A stretch of 64,000 bases of DNA from assembly GCF_010894435.1 (NCBI RefSeq), contig NZ_JAAIXZ010000004.1, positions 482,300 through 546,299 on the forward strand, given 5' to 3'. The position numbers were made by a program, and so were the translations under genes. Positions within the stretch are counted from its first letter, which is position 1. Each line of letters starts with the position of its first letter. The notes beneath the pieces were generated by a model, which worked only from the letters and a program-made list of their open reading frames with translations, did not search any database and was not told the DNA's origin. This document shows, in pieces, positions 48,328-56,143 of this stretch. The DNA comes from Pyxidicoccus trucidator (GTDB lineage Bacteria; Myxococcota; Myxococcia; Myxococcales; Myxococcaceae).

Positions 48328-49035
48328 TCAGCGGGCGAAGAGCAGCCCCGCGCCCTCGCGGGCCGCGCGGTCCACCGCGTGCGTCACCGCGTCCAGGGCG
48401 ACGGCCGGGTTGCCCCGGCTCGCGAGGGACAGCCCGCGCTGGAGCATGGAGGTGAAGCGCGCCAGCCCGCGCACCGGCTTGTAGTCCGGCGCCCCGCCCA
48501 GGTGCTCGCGCAGGTCATCGCGCACCTGCTTCACCTCGGTGCCGGTCCAGTACCCCAGCGAGGGAACCTGGCGCCGCAGGCCGATGCCCTGGCCCACCTC
48601 CATTCCCGGGGCACGTCCCCACACCAGGTGTCTCCAGAGCTGGCGCGTCCGCTCGGGACAGGCCGAGCCGATGATGGCCTCCGCCGCCTGGAGGTCCCGG
48701 TCATCTGGCTTCCGGTCCGTGGCCAGCACCAGCTCGCCCTCCGGCCCGTCCTCGCCCCGGGTGAAGAAGTCGGAGAGCTCGTCGAGCAGGTCCACCACCG
48801 AGTCCTGGAGACCGGCCGGTGGCTCCCGCAGCGCCGTCGCGCCCCGCTGGAGGAGGTGGTCCACCAGCGTCACGGTGGCCTGGAGGTCTTCCTCCAGCTC
48901 CTGCTCGCTCGTGGGTGCCCCGTCTCCGTCCTTCGTCCACTCGTGGATGAACCAGGCGCGGAAGGTCGTGAGCCGCTCCGGGGTCAGCACGCCGGTGAGG
49001 CCCTCGGGAGGGGTGAGGAGGAACGAGACGTCCAT
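48328..49035 (-). CDS. Hypothetical protein (235 aa)
   Basis: A soluble, mostly helical acidic protein, not recognised. Segments such as 'TPERLTTFRAWFIHEWTKDG', 'LQATVTLVDHLLQRGATALR', 'GLQDSVVDLLDELSDFFTRG' and 'AAEAIIGSACPERTRQLWRH' show clear coding character. No signal peptide, membrane segment or catalytic motif was found. The ATG at 49035 is the natural start. Both neighbours are on the same strand, with 149 bp downstream and 55 bp upstream gaps. Confidence 0.65.
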   Translation of the reverse strand: MDVSFLLTPPEGLTGVLTPERLTTFRAWFIHEWTKDGDGAPTSEQELEEDLQATVTLVDHLLQRGATALREPPAGLQDSVVDLLDELSDFFTRGEDGPEGELVLATDRKPDDRDLQAAEAIIGSACPERTRQLWRHLVWGRAPGMEVGQGIGLRRQVPSLGYWTGTEVKQVRDDLREHLGGAPDYKPVRGLARFTSMLQRGLSLASRGNPAVALDAVTHAVDRAAREGAGLLFAR

Positions 49036-49090
49036 GGCCTCGTTCTACCTCGGGACGCGGGGCCCGGGGGGAACCCGGGCGCGGGTCCGC

Positions 49091-49741
49091 TCAGCCGCGC
49101 CGGGTGGCCTGGGGCACGTCGATGTGCAGCTCGACACGTCGGTTGGCGCTGCGGCCATCCTCGGAGGTGTTGGGCGCCACGGGCTCCGTCTCTCCCTGGC
49201 CCAGCACCACCATCTGCCGCTCCTCCACGCCGCGCCCCTTCAGTACGCGCGCCACCGCGTCCGCGCGCCGCATGGACAGGGACTCGTTGTAGGGCTCCGT
49301 GCCCCGGCTGTCCGTGTGGCCTTCGATGGTGAGGCGGTCATCCGGGTACTTCGCGAGGATGTCGCCAATCTGCGTCAGCTGGGCCACCGCGCCGTCGGTG
49401 AGCACCGCGCTGTCCGTCTCGAAGAGCAGCTCGCTCTGGAGGTTGAGCAGCAGGCCGTGCTCCGTCTTCCGCGTCTCCGCGACCTTCTCCAGCTCCTGCG
49501 CGCGCTTGTCGAGGTAGTTGCCCACGCCGCCGCCCACCGCTGCTCCCGCCGCCGCGCCCACCGCCGCACCCTTCCAGCCGCCGGCAATCGCGCCCGCGCC
49601 CGCGCCCACGATTCCGCCCGCCGCCGCTCCCGTCGCCGTCCGCTTCCCGGGCGTGGCGCAGCCACCCGCGCCGAGCATCGCCGCGGAGAGGAGCACCGCC
49701 GCCGCCTTGTTCCGAACCGTCGCGTTCTTTCGAGTCGTCAC
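49091..49741 (-). CDS. OmpA-family lipoprotein with glycine-zipper segment
   Basis: 216-aa outer-membrane lipoprotein (GGC lipobox, 'AAMLGAGGC'). A glycine-zipper stretch ('GAAAGGIVGAGAGAIAGG', 'GAAVGAAAGAAVGGGVG') is followed by a C-terminal OmpA domain (about residues 100-216) that binds peptidoglycan: 'LLFETDSAVLTDGAVAQL', 'LTIEGHTDSRGTEPYNESLS', 'RRADAVARVLKGRGV', 'GRSANRRVELHI'. The Asp/Arg pair that binds diaminopimelate is present. The start is a GTG at 49741 with AAGGAGG six bases upstream, better than the longer frame from 49792. Confidence 0.9.
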   Translation of the reverse strand: MTTRKNATVRNKAAAVLLSAAMLGAGGCATPGKRTATGAAAGGIVGAGAGAIAGGWKGAAVGAAAGAAVGGGVGNYLDKRAQELEKVAETRKTEHGLLLNLQSELLFETDSAVLTDGAVAQLTQIGDILAKYPDDRLTIEGHTDSRGTEPYNESLSMRRADAVARVLKGRGVEERQMVVLGQGETEPVAPNTSEDGRSANRRVELHIDVPQATRRG

Positions 49742-49897
49742 GTGAAGCCTCCTTGTCACTGGCTTGGAAGGCTCAGCGCGGGGGAGATTCATGCGACGAT
49801 TTTCGGACGCCGGACGGCTGCCTGCTGTCCAGGTATCGCTCGCTCTGCCGCTCGTGGGGCGACCGGCCAGACTCCCAGGTCTCCGGGACGAAGGGCA

Positions 49898-50290
49898 CTA
49901 TACGGGCTGGGAGCGCTTCGCAGCGCGCGGAGGCGCCTGGGAAAACCGGACAAGGGCCCATGCATAGCAGACAAGCAGCGCGACCATCGCGACGGACGAG
50001 ATGATGAGCATCACCTCATGCCTCAGCCCCGAGCTGTGGAAGGCGCCCGACATGGAGAGGCCCGCCGCACCAAAGGTCGGGACGATGCCAACCGTCAGCA
50101 CGATGCCCCAGACCCGCACGGCAGTGGGGCCTCGCACCCACACCCCGGCGAGGAAGGAGACGACGGCCCACAGGAAGACGGGCGGCAGGAACATCAGCAT
50201 CACGAGCTCGCACATATCGTTGGCGTTGGCCCACGCGGGGGCGGAGACCAGGAGCACGGAGACGCCCATCGCCTGCTTCACGTCGCGCAT
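49898..50290 (-). CDS. Small integral membrane protein
   Basis: 130 aa with a probable signal peptide or first helix ('VSVLLVSAPAWANA') and three further hydrophobic segments ('VMLMFLPPVFLWAVVSFLAG', 'VWGIVLTVGIVPTFGAAGL', 'MLIISSVAMVALLVCYAWAL'). The C-terminus is basic (PPRAAKRSQPV). The family was not recognised. The ATG at 50290 has GAGGGG six bases upstream; a TTG two codons earlier is less likely. Confidence 0.68.
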   Translation of the reverse strand: MRDVKQAMGVSVLLVSAPAWANANDMCELVMLMFLPPVFLWAVVSFLAGVWVRGPTAVRVWGIVLTVGIVPTFGAAGLSMSGAFHSSGLRHEVMLIISSVAMVALLVCYAWALVRFSQAPPRAAKRSQPV

Positions 50291-50340
50291 CGACAACCCC
50301 TCATCCGGCAGACGTTGTGTCGTCAGGTCCGAGGGCCACC

Positions 50341-52188
50341 TTACACGCGGAAGGGGGGCTCAATCAGCACGGGCGGCGTGGCCTTCGGGTCATCCGGGTC
50401 GAAGGCGGGCGCGTAGGGGCCGGCGTTCGTCTCCTTCCACTTGCGCGGCACGCGCTCGACGCCCACCGGGTACACCCTGAGGTGCCCGTCCTCGTTGATG
50501 TGCAGGCGCAGGAAGTTCTTCCAGTCCGGCAGCGCCAGCGAGATGAACGCTTCGTTGGAGTGGGCTCCGAAGAAGTTCACGCTCAGCCACAGGTACAGGC
50601 CCATGACGAACGGGCCCACCATGAAGCCGCCCAGGAAGGTGAAGCCCGAGGACAGGAGGAACTTGCCCGCCAGGTGCCACCAGCCCGCCGTGCAGTTCAG
50701 CCCGTCCGGCGTCAGGTCCGGACAGACGCCCAGCCCGGTGACGGTGAAGTACGTCGCGGCCCACGCCGTGAAGAAGGCGCCGAAGATGTGGCCCAGCCCA
50801 TGGAGCGTCCCCGCCAGCGTCCGCCACTTCCCGAACTGGGAGTCCGCCAGGGCGATGAGCCCGCTGATGGTGCCCAGCCCCAGCACCAGCGTCCAGGGCC
50901 GGCTCACCATGCTGTTGCCCACCGCCAGGACGACCTGGGGTAGCTGCGACAGCCCCAGCGAGCCCACCTCCGCGTAGGCCGCGAGCGCGAGCATCAGATA
51001 GAGCGCTCCGGTCATCAGCCCGAAGAGCGGGCTGTGGCGGATGAGCATCAGATTCTTTCGCGCCAGCTTCCGCGACGTCTTCTCGTCCGGGAAGCTCTTC
51101 TGCAGACGGTAGCCGTCACGCAGCACGTGCGCCGCCGGCGCGTGCGTGGGGTGGAGGAAGGCGCCGCCTCCGCCCGCCGTGATTTTCTGCCGGCCCGCGG
51201 CGTCCTCGTGCCGGCGGTAGTGGTGCAGGTCTCCCGCGAGGAAGACGCTGATGCGGCGGCCCAGCACCTTCTCCTGGAGGTACTCCAGGTTGTTCTCCAG
51301 GTAGCTGCCCTTGCGCCTCGAGGCCGCCGCGAGAATCCACGCGGGCTCCGCGTTGCAGAGGATGACGCGGTCGTCCGGCCCCATGTGCTGGGCCACCTCG
51401 CGGAAGTACTCCACCTGGGGCACGTCGATGTCGCTGTTGAGCTGCACGTCCGTGCCGATGAGCCACCAGCGGTGCGGCAGCTTCAGCGCGAAGTAGCTGC
51501 GGCTCTGCCGCGTGCGCCGGCCCGCAATCCACCGGTTCGCGCAGAACAGCCGCATGAAGGCCGAGAGCCCGTCGTACCAGTCATGGTTGCCCGGGATGAC
51601 GAACAGGTCCGGGTTGGGCGCCTGGGTGCGGCGCATGGCCGCCTCGTAGGGCTGCACCAGCCGCTCCTCGTACGCCTCGCGGCTGGCTCCCGGGTACACG
51701 CCGTCCCCGCCGCACACGAGCACCCGCCCACGCTTCGTCTCGTACGGCTCGCCCCGCGCGACGCCGCGCACGGGCAGCGTCAGCCGGGGCAGCGCGAGCA
51801 GCCGGGCGATGCTGTACGTGGAGTTCCAGCCGTCGCCGGTGTCCGCCACGTAGTCCAGCCAGAAGTCGCCCTCGGGCAGCGCCTCCTGCGAGTAGTCGAA
51901 GAAGGGCGCCTGCGGTCGCACCACCGCCTCGATGAGCCGGTGGTCCGCCCGCGCGCCGAACACCGCCGCCACCAGCGCGTCCAGACCCGTGCGGAGCAGC
52001 TGCGCCGGATGCAGCCAGCGCACCATGTCCGCGCGACGACGGGGATGCGTCGCCATGCCGCTGTCGGAGATGGGCAACCCCTCACGCGGAGACACCAGGT
52101 GCGGGCGCTCGCCCGTTGCAGGCGCTGCTGGCGTCTGCCCGGTGGACTCGCCCTCGCGCGCGGCCGTTGCGTTCCGCTCACCTGCCAT
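50341..52188 (-). CDS. Membrane-anchored metallophosphoesterase
   Basis: 615 aa. Residues about 90-360 form a calcineurin-like phosphoesterase domain with 'VADTGDGWNSTY', 'VLVCGGDGVYPG', 'DLFVIPGNHDWYDGLSAFM' (metal-binding GNHD), 'LIGTDVQLNSDIDV' and 'ISVFLAGDLHHYRRHE' (GDxHHY). The C-terminal half has about five membrane helices ('LFGLMTGALYLMLALAAYAE', 'WTLVLGLGTISGLIALA', 'FTFLGGFMVGPFVMGLYLW') and a cytosolic tail. The substrate is unknown. The start ATG at 52188 lies inside the 3' end of the cupin gene (11-bp overlap), so the two are coupled. Confidence 0.87.
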   Translation of the reverse strand: MAGERNATAAREGESTGQTPAAPATGERPHLVSPREGLPISDSGMATHPRRRADMVRWLHPAQLLRTGLDALVAAVFGARADHRLIEAVVRPQAPFFDYSQEALPEGDFWLDYVADTGDGWNSTYSIARLLALPRLTLPVRGVARGEPYETKRGRVLVCGGDGVYPGASREAYEERLVQPYEAAMRRTQAPNPDLFVIPGNHDWYDGLSAFMRLFCANRWIAGRRTRQSRSYFALKLPHRWWLIGTDVQLNSDIDVPQVEYFREVAQHMGPDDRVILCNAEPAWILAAASRRKGSYLENNLEYLQEKVLGRRISVFLAGDLHHYRRHEDAAGRQKITAGGGGAFLHPTHAPAAHVLRDGYRLQKSFPDEKTSRKLARKNLMLIRHSPLFGLMTGALYLMLALAAYAEVGSLGLSQLPQVVLAVGNSMVSRPWTLVLGLGTISGLIALADSQFGKWRTLAGTLHGLGHIFGAFFTAWAATYFTVTGLGVCPDLTPDGLNCTAGWWHLAGKFLLSSGFTFLGGFMVGPFVMGLYLWLSVNFFGAHSNEAFISLALPDWKNFLRLHINEDGHLRVYPVGVERVPRKWKETNAGPYAPAFDPDDPKATPPVLIEPPFRV

Positions 52189-52762
52189 GTGGCGCGTTCT
52201 CCCGGGGGCCCTGCGTGAAGCGCATCTCGGGGCCGGGGCCGGCGTACACCTGCACCGCCTTCAGCGCCGTGTCCTTCGACACCACGCGCGCCGAGTGCTT
52301 CACGCCCGCGGGGATGTAGACCGCGTCCCCCTTGCCGGCGCGCAGCGTCTCTCCGGCGACGACCATCTCCGTCGCGCCTTCCTCGATGTAGAGAATCTCG
52401 GCGCTCGTCTCGTGGACGTGCTCGGGCACCTCGGCGCCGGGCTGGAGCTCCAGCAGCGTCACCGACGCGGCGGTGGCGCCCGTCGTCGGATTGAGGAGCA
52501 GCGTCGCGCGGCCCTTGCCTCCCGCGATGATGTGGCGCGGGGCCTCGGCCGTGGGGACCACGATGCGTACGGGCTTCGCGGCGGAGGGCGCAGGGGGCGC
52601 CGTCGCGCCGGGCTTCGCGGACGGAGGGACTGGCTGAGCTGCCGCGGCGGGCTTCGCGGAAGCAGGAGCGGCCTGGGGCGCCGGCTCGCGGGCCCAGGAC
52701 AGCGCGGCGGCGCCGGTGACCGCGAGCACGGGAATCAGGAGGCGTGAGCGCATGACCCCCAT
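52178..52762 (-). CDS. Secreted cupin-domain protein
   Basis: 194 aa. A signal peptide ('LLIPVLAVTGAAALSWA') and a Pro/Ala-rich linker lead to a cupin barrel (residues about 70-180). It shows 'ELQPGAEVPEHVHETSAEILYIEEG' (cupin motif 1 with two His and a Glu; fragment) and 'GKGDAVYIPAGVKHSARVV' (motif 2 with the metal His). It probably binds a metal and a small ligand or carbohydrate in the periplasm. The ATG at 52762 or 52753 could start it. It overlaps the downstream phosphoesterase start by 11 bp. Confidence 0.85.
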   Translation of the reverse strand: MGVMRSRLLIPVLAVTGAAALSWAREPAPQAAPASAKPAAAAQPVPPSAKPGATAPPAPSAAKPVRIVVPTAEAPRHIIAGGKGRATLLLNPTTGATAASVTLLELQPGAEVPEHVHETSAEILYIEEGATEMVVAGETLRAGKGDAVYIPAGVKHSARVVSKDTALKAVQVYAGPGPEMRFTQGPRENAPHGR

Positions 52763-52851
52763 GCATTACCACGCCCGTGGCCCTTGTCTGGAGGGCAGGC
52801 AGGCGCGGTTCGTCGTTCCCTGACCGCCCTGCCTGGGGCACCCTGGCCGTC

Positions 52852-53313
52852 ATGTCGGACTCCCCCCTCAAGGACTTCCCCGTCGTCATCCCCTTCACGC
52901 TCCACTGGAGCGAGATGGATGCCTTCGGCCACGCCAACAACGCCCGGACCTTCACCTGGTTCGAGTCCTCCCGCATCGCCTACTTCGCCCGGGTCGGCCT
53001 GACGGGTCCGTCCGGGGCGGGCGAGGACCGGACGCCGGGCGGCATCGGCCCCATCCTCGCGGCCACCAACGCCGAGTACCTCCGCCCCGTCGTCTACCCA
53101 GCACGTCTCGTGGCCGGCACCCGCGTCACCCGCATCGGCAACTCGTCCATCTCCATCGAGCACGCCGTGGCCGGCGAGGACGACGGCCTCGTCTACACCC
53201 GGGGTGGCTGCACCATCGTCACCCTGCGCTACGCCACCAGCGAGAAGGTCCCCGTCCCGGCCCACGTCCGCGCCGCCATCGAGGCGCTCGAAGGGCGCTC
53301 CTTCACCCCGTGA
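52852..53313 (+). CDS. Hotdog-fold acyl-CoA thioesterase
   Basis: 153-aa protein of the 4-hydroxybenzoyl-CoA/YbgC thioesterase type: 'PFTLHWSEMDAFGHANNART' (catalytic Asp and His-Asn), 'WFESSRIAYFARVGLTG', 'LAATNAEYLRPVVYPARL' and 'STSIEHA'-like strands before a C-terminal helix. It hydrolyses acyl-CoA thioesters in the cytoplasm; chain length cannot be predicted. The ATG at 52852 gives the canonical N-terminus. It is divergent from the cupin gene and 76 bp before the methyltransferase. Confidence 0.88.
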   Translation: MSDSPLKDFPVVIPFTLHWSEMDAFGHANNARTFTWFESSRIAYFARVGLTGPSGAGEDRTPGGIGPILAATNAEYLRPVVYPARLVAGTRVTRIGNSSISIEHAVAGEDDGLVYTRGGCTIVTLRYATSEKVPVPAHVRAAIEALEGRSFTP

Positions 53314-53389
53314 GCCACGGTCCGGTGTGGGACGGACGCGCGCTCGCGGAAGGTGCGCGCCCGGCGAGGAGTGCTAGGACAGGCCGCAC

Positions 53390-54160
53390 ATGAGTGACCC
53401 CGTGCTGGGTTTCTACGAGGGACTGGCGGAGGAGTACCACCTGCTCTTCGCCAACTGGGCGCAGACGGTGGAGCGGCAGGGCGCCGCACTGGATGCCCTG
53501 CTGCGCCGCTGTGGCGCACCCCCGCCCCGGCGCGTGCTCGACTGCGCGTGTGGCATCGGCACCCAGGCGCTGGGCCTGGCCGCGCGCGGCTACGTCGTCC
53601 ATGCCACGGACTTGAGCCCCGCCGCCGTCGCCCGCACCGAGCGCGAGGCCCGGGCCATGAACGTCACCCTCACCACGGGCGTGGCGGACATGCGCGAGCT
53701 GGACACGCAGGTGAACGGCACCTTCCCCGTGGTGCTCGCCTTCGACAACGCCGTGCCACATCTGTTGACGGACGAGGACCTGGACTCGGCCGCGTGCGCC
53801 ATGGCGTCGAAGCTGGCACCTGGCGGCCTGCTGGCGCTGAGCATCCGCGACTACGACACGCTGGTGACCGAGCAGCCCCGCTTCACGTCGGAGCGCGTGC
53901 TCGATGCTCCCGAGGGCCGCCGCATCCTCTTCCAGCTCTGGGACTGGTCCGCCGACGGGCGCACGTACACGGTGCACCAGTTCATCCTGCGCCCCGAGGG
54001 AAGCGGGTGGCAGACCACCGAGCACACCGGCGTGTACCGCGCGCTCCAGCGTGTGGAGCTGGAGCGGGCGCTCACGCGGGCCGGCCTCATGGACACGCGG
54101 TGGTACTCGCCCGAGGAGACGGGCTTCTACCAGCCCATCCTCACCGCCCGGAGGCCGTGA
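53390..54160 (+). CDS. Class I SAM-dependent methyltransferase
   Basis: 256 aa with a Rossmann methyltransferase domain. Motif I is 'RVLDCACGIGTQALGLAARG'; acidic motif II is in 'YVVHATDLSPAAVARTEREA'; further motifs are 'VVLAFDNAVPHLLTDEDL' and 'MASKLAPGGLLALSIRDYD'. The N-terminus 'YEGLAEEYHLLFANW' resembles glycine/sarcosine N-methyltransferases of the betaine pathway, a possible but unproven substrate class. The 3' end overlaps the convergent HxlR gene by 20 bp. Confidence 0.86.
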   Translation: MSDPVLGFYEGLAEEYHLLFANWAQTVERQGAALDALLRRCGAPPPRRVLDCACGIGTQALGLAARGYVVHATDLSPAAVARTEREARAMNVTLTTGVADMRELDTQVNGTFPVVLAFDNAVPHLLTDEDLDSAACAMASKLAPGGLLALSIRDYDTLVTEQPRFTSERVLDAPEGRRILFQLWDWSADGRTYTVHQFILRPEGSGWQTTEHTGVYRALQRVELERALTRAGLMDTRWYSPEETGFYQPILTARRP

Positions 54161-54599
54161 CGCGCCGGGCCCTCGGCTTGCTGGCGCTCTCGCGGGGCTT
54201 GTGCCGGGCACGCGCCTCGAGGATGCGGGGCATGCTCTCCTCGAGCCAGTCGACGAGCACCTCGACATGGCCGGCGACCTCGCGGCCCAGGGGCGTGAGG
54301 CTGTAGTCCACGTGCGGGGGAATCACCGGGTGGACCTCGCGCAGCACGAAGCCGTCCTCCTCCAGCGCATGCAGCGTCTGGGCGAGCATCTTCTCGCTCA
54401 CCCCCGCCACCTGGCGCCGCAGCTCGCTGAAGCGGTGCGTGCCGTCCATCAGCGCGACGAGCACCAGCACTCCCCAGCGGCTCGTGACGTGGTCCAGGAC
54501 GCCCCGGGAAGGGCAGTTGGGCGCGTACACGTCGCCTCGCTCCTCTGCCCACTTCACCATCAGCTTGCGCAGGCGCTTGGGCTGCTTCGTCTCGCTCAT
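54141..54599 (-). CDS. HxlR-family transcriptional regulator
   Basis: 152-aa winged-helix regulator: 'CPSRGVLDHVTSRWGVLVLV' (the Cys near the N-terminus of the HxlR domain can sense oxidation or electrophiles in this family), 'HRFSELRRQVAGVSEKMLAQ', 'LHALEEDGFVLREV' and 'DYSLTPLGREVAGHVEVL'. It is divergent from a QorB/YtfG-like oxidoreductase, the same arrangement as ytfH-ytfG in enterics, where the HxlR protein controls the neighbouring quinone reductase. The ATG at 54599 lies next to the operator-like sequence at 54604-54641. Confidence 0.9.
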   Translation of the reverse strand: MSETKQPKRLRKLMVKWAEERGDVYAPNCPSRGVLDHVTSRWGVLVLVALMDGTHRFSELRRQVAGVSEKMLAQTLHALEEDGFVLREVHPVIPPHVDYSLTPLGREVAGHVEVLVDWLEESMPRILEARARHKPRESASKPRARRVTASGR

Positions 54600-54603
54600 G
54601 TTA

Positions 54604-54641
54604 GTAGCTTACCCAAAGGTAGGTACTTACTGAAAGTTAGT
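54604..54641. promoter_or_regulatory. HxlR operator-like inverted repeats
   Basis: AT-rich region between the divergent starts. ACTTACT-GAA-AGTTAGT (54625-54641; arms match at 6 of 7) is preceded by TTACCCAAAGGTA (54609-54621), with related AGTA/TACT half-sites. Spacing and composition fit HxlR-type sites. Confidence 0.6.
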
Positions 54642-54697
54642 GACGCCGTTAGGTTGCTCCTCGCGTCTCAACGAAACCTTCACGCCAGGAGCCCCCC

Positions 54698-55552
54698 ATG
54701 ATTCTCGTCACCGCAGCCACCGGAAAGCTTGGCCGTCTCGTCGCCGAGGAGCTGCTCAAGAAGGTCCCCGCCCGCCAGGTCGTCGTGGGAGTGCGCAGCC
54801 CGGAGAAGGCCAGCGAGCTCGCCGCGCGCGGCGTCCAGGTCCGCAAGCTGGACTACAGCCAGCCGGAGACGCTCGGACCGGCGCTCGCGGGAGTGGAGAA
54901 GGTGCTGCTCATCTCCTCCAATGAGGTGGGGCAGCGCGCCGTGCAGCACCAGGCCGTGGTGGACGCGGCGAAGAAGGCTGGAGTCCGCCTGCTGGCGTAC
55001 ACGAGCATCCTGCATGGGGACCGCTCGCGCCTGGCCCTGGCCGGAGAGCACAAGGCCACCGAGGAGGCCATCCGCGCGTCCGGCCTGCCCTTCGTGCTCC
55101 TGCGCAATGGCTGGTACTTCGAGAACTACACGGAGAACCTCGGCCCGGCGCTGACGCACGGGGCGCTGGTGGGCAGCGCGGGCGCGGGCCGCATCGCGGC
55201 GGCCACCCGGGCGGACTACGCGGCGGCCGCGGCGGCGGTGCTCGCGGGTGCGGGGCACGAGAACAAGGTGTACGAGCTGGCCGGTGACAGCCCGTTCACC
55301 ATGTCCGAGCTGGCCGCCGAGGTGTCGCGCGGGGCGGGGAAGGCCATTGCCTACAACGACCTGCCGAGGCAGCAGTACCTGGGCGTGCTCGTGGGCGCCG
55401 GTCTGCCAGGGCCCTACGCCGAGATCCTGGTGGACGCCGACGTGGGCGCTTCCCAGGGTGAGCTGGACGACGCGTCCGGCGACCTGCGCCGCCTCATCGG
55501 CCGGCCCACGACGCCGCTCGCCGACGCCGTGGCCGTGGCGTTCAAGCGCTGA
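54698..55552 (+). CDS. QorB/YtfG-like NAD(P)H:quinone oxidoreductase (NmrA-type SDR)
   Basis: 284-aa atypical short-chain dehydrogenase. The nucleotide-binding motif is 'ILVTAATGKLGRLVAEELL'. It also has 'VGVRSPEKASELAARGVQVR', 'EKVLLISSNEVGQRAVQHQA' and 'LAYTSILHGDRSRLALAGEH'; the catalytic-Tyr-like region includes 'LLRNGWYFENYTENL'. It matches QorB (NADPH-dependent quinone reductase) in length (about 285 aa) and motifs. The divergent HxlR regulator supports control by quinone or electrophile stress. Confidence 0.9.
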   Translation: MILVTAATGKLGRLVAEELLKKVPARQVVVGVRSPEKASELAARGVQVRKLDYSQPETLGPALAGVEKVLLISSNEVGQRAVQHQAVVDAAKKAGVRLLAYTSILHGDRSRLALAGEHKATEEAIRASGLPFVLLRNGWYFENYTENLGPALTHGALVGSAGAGRIAAATRADYAAAAAAVLAGAGHENKVYELAGDSPFTMSELAAEVSRGAGKAIAYNDLPRQQYLGVLVGAGLPGPYAEILVDADVGASQGELDDASGDLRRLIGRPTTPLADAVAVAFKR

Positions 55553-55665
55553 GGCGCACCGCGCGTCGCCCCTGTGATTCCGAAGGGTTGGGGTGCGCCC
55601 TTCCGCTCACGAGGTCGCCTCCCGTGCTTCCGCCATGGGAGGCCCTCAAATATCTTCGAAATGCA

Positions 55666-55692
55666 TGTCGAGAACCCGCCGGCAGCTCCGAC
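55666..55692 (+). promoter_or_regulatory. Candidate ECF42-type promoter
   Basis: TGTCGA (55666-55671) and CGAC (55689-55692) are separated by 17 bp, 55 bp before the DGPF gene start. This matches the -35 TGTCGA / -10 CGA(C/T)-like signature reported for ECF42 target promoters, which in known cases drive DGPF genes. Confidence 0.65.
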
Positions 55693-55747
55693 CTGCTCAT
55701 GACCGCGCACTCAATCCAGGGGCGCTGGCACCGAGACGGAGTCGACC

Positions 55748-56143
55748 ATGAAGTACATGCTGATGATGAACACCCCGGAACGTGGGTCGTACCAGGCCTT
55801 CAATTGGCCGAGGCAGGACTTCCAGGCGCACGTCGCATTCATGAAGGACTTCATCAAGAAGCTCGGCGCGTCGGGCGAGTTGGTGGCGGCCGAAGGTCTG
55901 GCCGGGCCCGACCAGGCGAAGCTCGTGCGCGCCGGGAACGACGGCAAGCCCGTCACCGACGGCGTGTTCCCGGAGGCCAAGGAGTTCCTCGCCGGCTACT
56001 GGATTGTCGACGTCGAGAGCCCCGAGCGGGCCTACGCGCTCGCCGCGCAGGCGTCCGCCGCGCCTGGACCCGGCGGCAAGCCGCTCAACATGGCGATTGA
56101 AGTGCGGCAGGTGATGAGCGGGCCGCCCCCAGAGCTGCTGTGA
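55748..56143 (+). CDS. YCII-related (DGPF) protein
   Basis: 131-aa small protein of the YCII/DGPF family: 'MKYMLMMNTPERGSYQAFNW' start, 'FMKDFIKKLGASGELVAAEG', 'KPVTDGVFPEAKEFLAGYWI' and 'LAAQASAAPGPGGKPLNMAI'. The DGPF signature is present as DGVF-P. It overlaps the ECF42 sigma gene by 4 bp (GTGA). DGPF proteins are the conserved partners and known targets of ECF42 sigma factors; their biochemical role is unclear. Confidence 0.9.
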   Translation: MKYMLMMNTPERGSYQAFNWPRQDFQAHVAFMKDFIKKLGASGELVAAEGLAGPDQAKLVRAGNDGKPVTDGVFPEAKEFLAGYWIVDVESPERAYALAAQASAAPGPGGKPLNMAIEVRQVMSGPPPELL

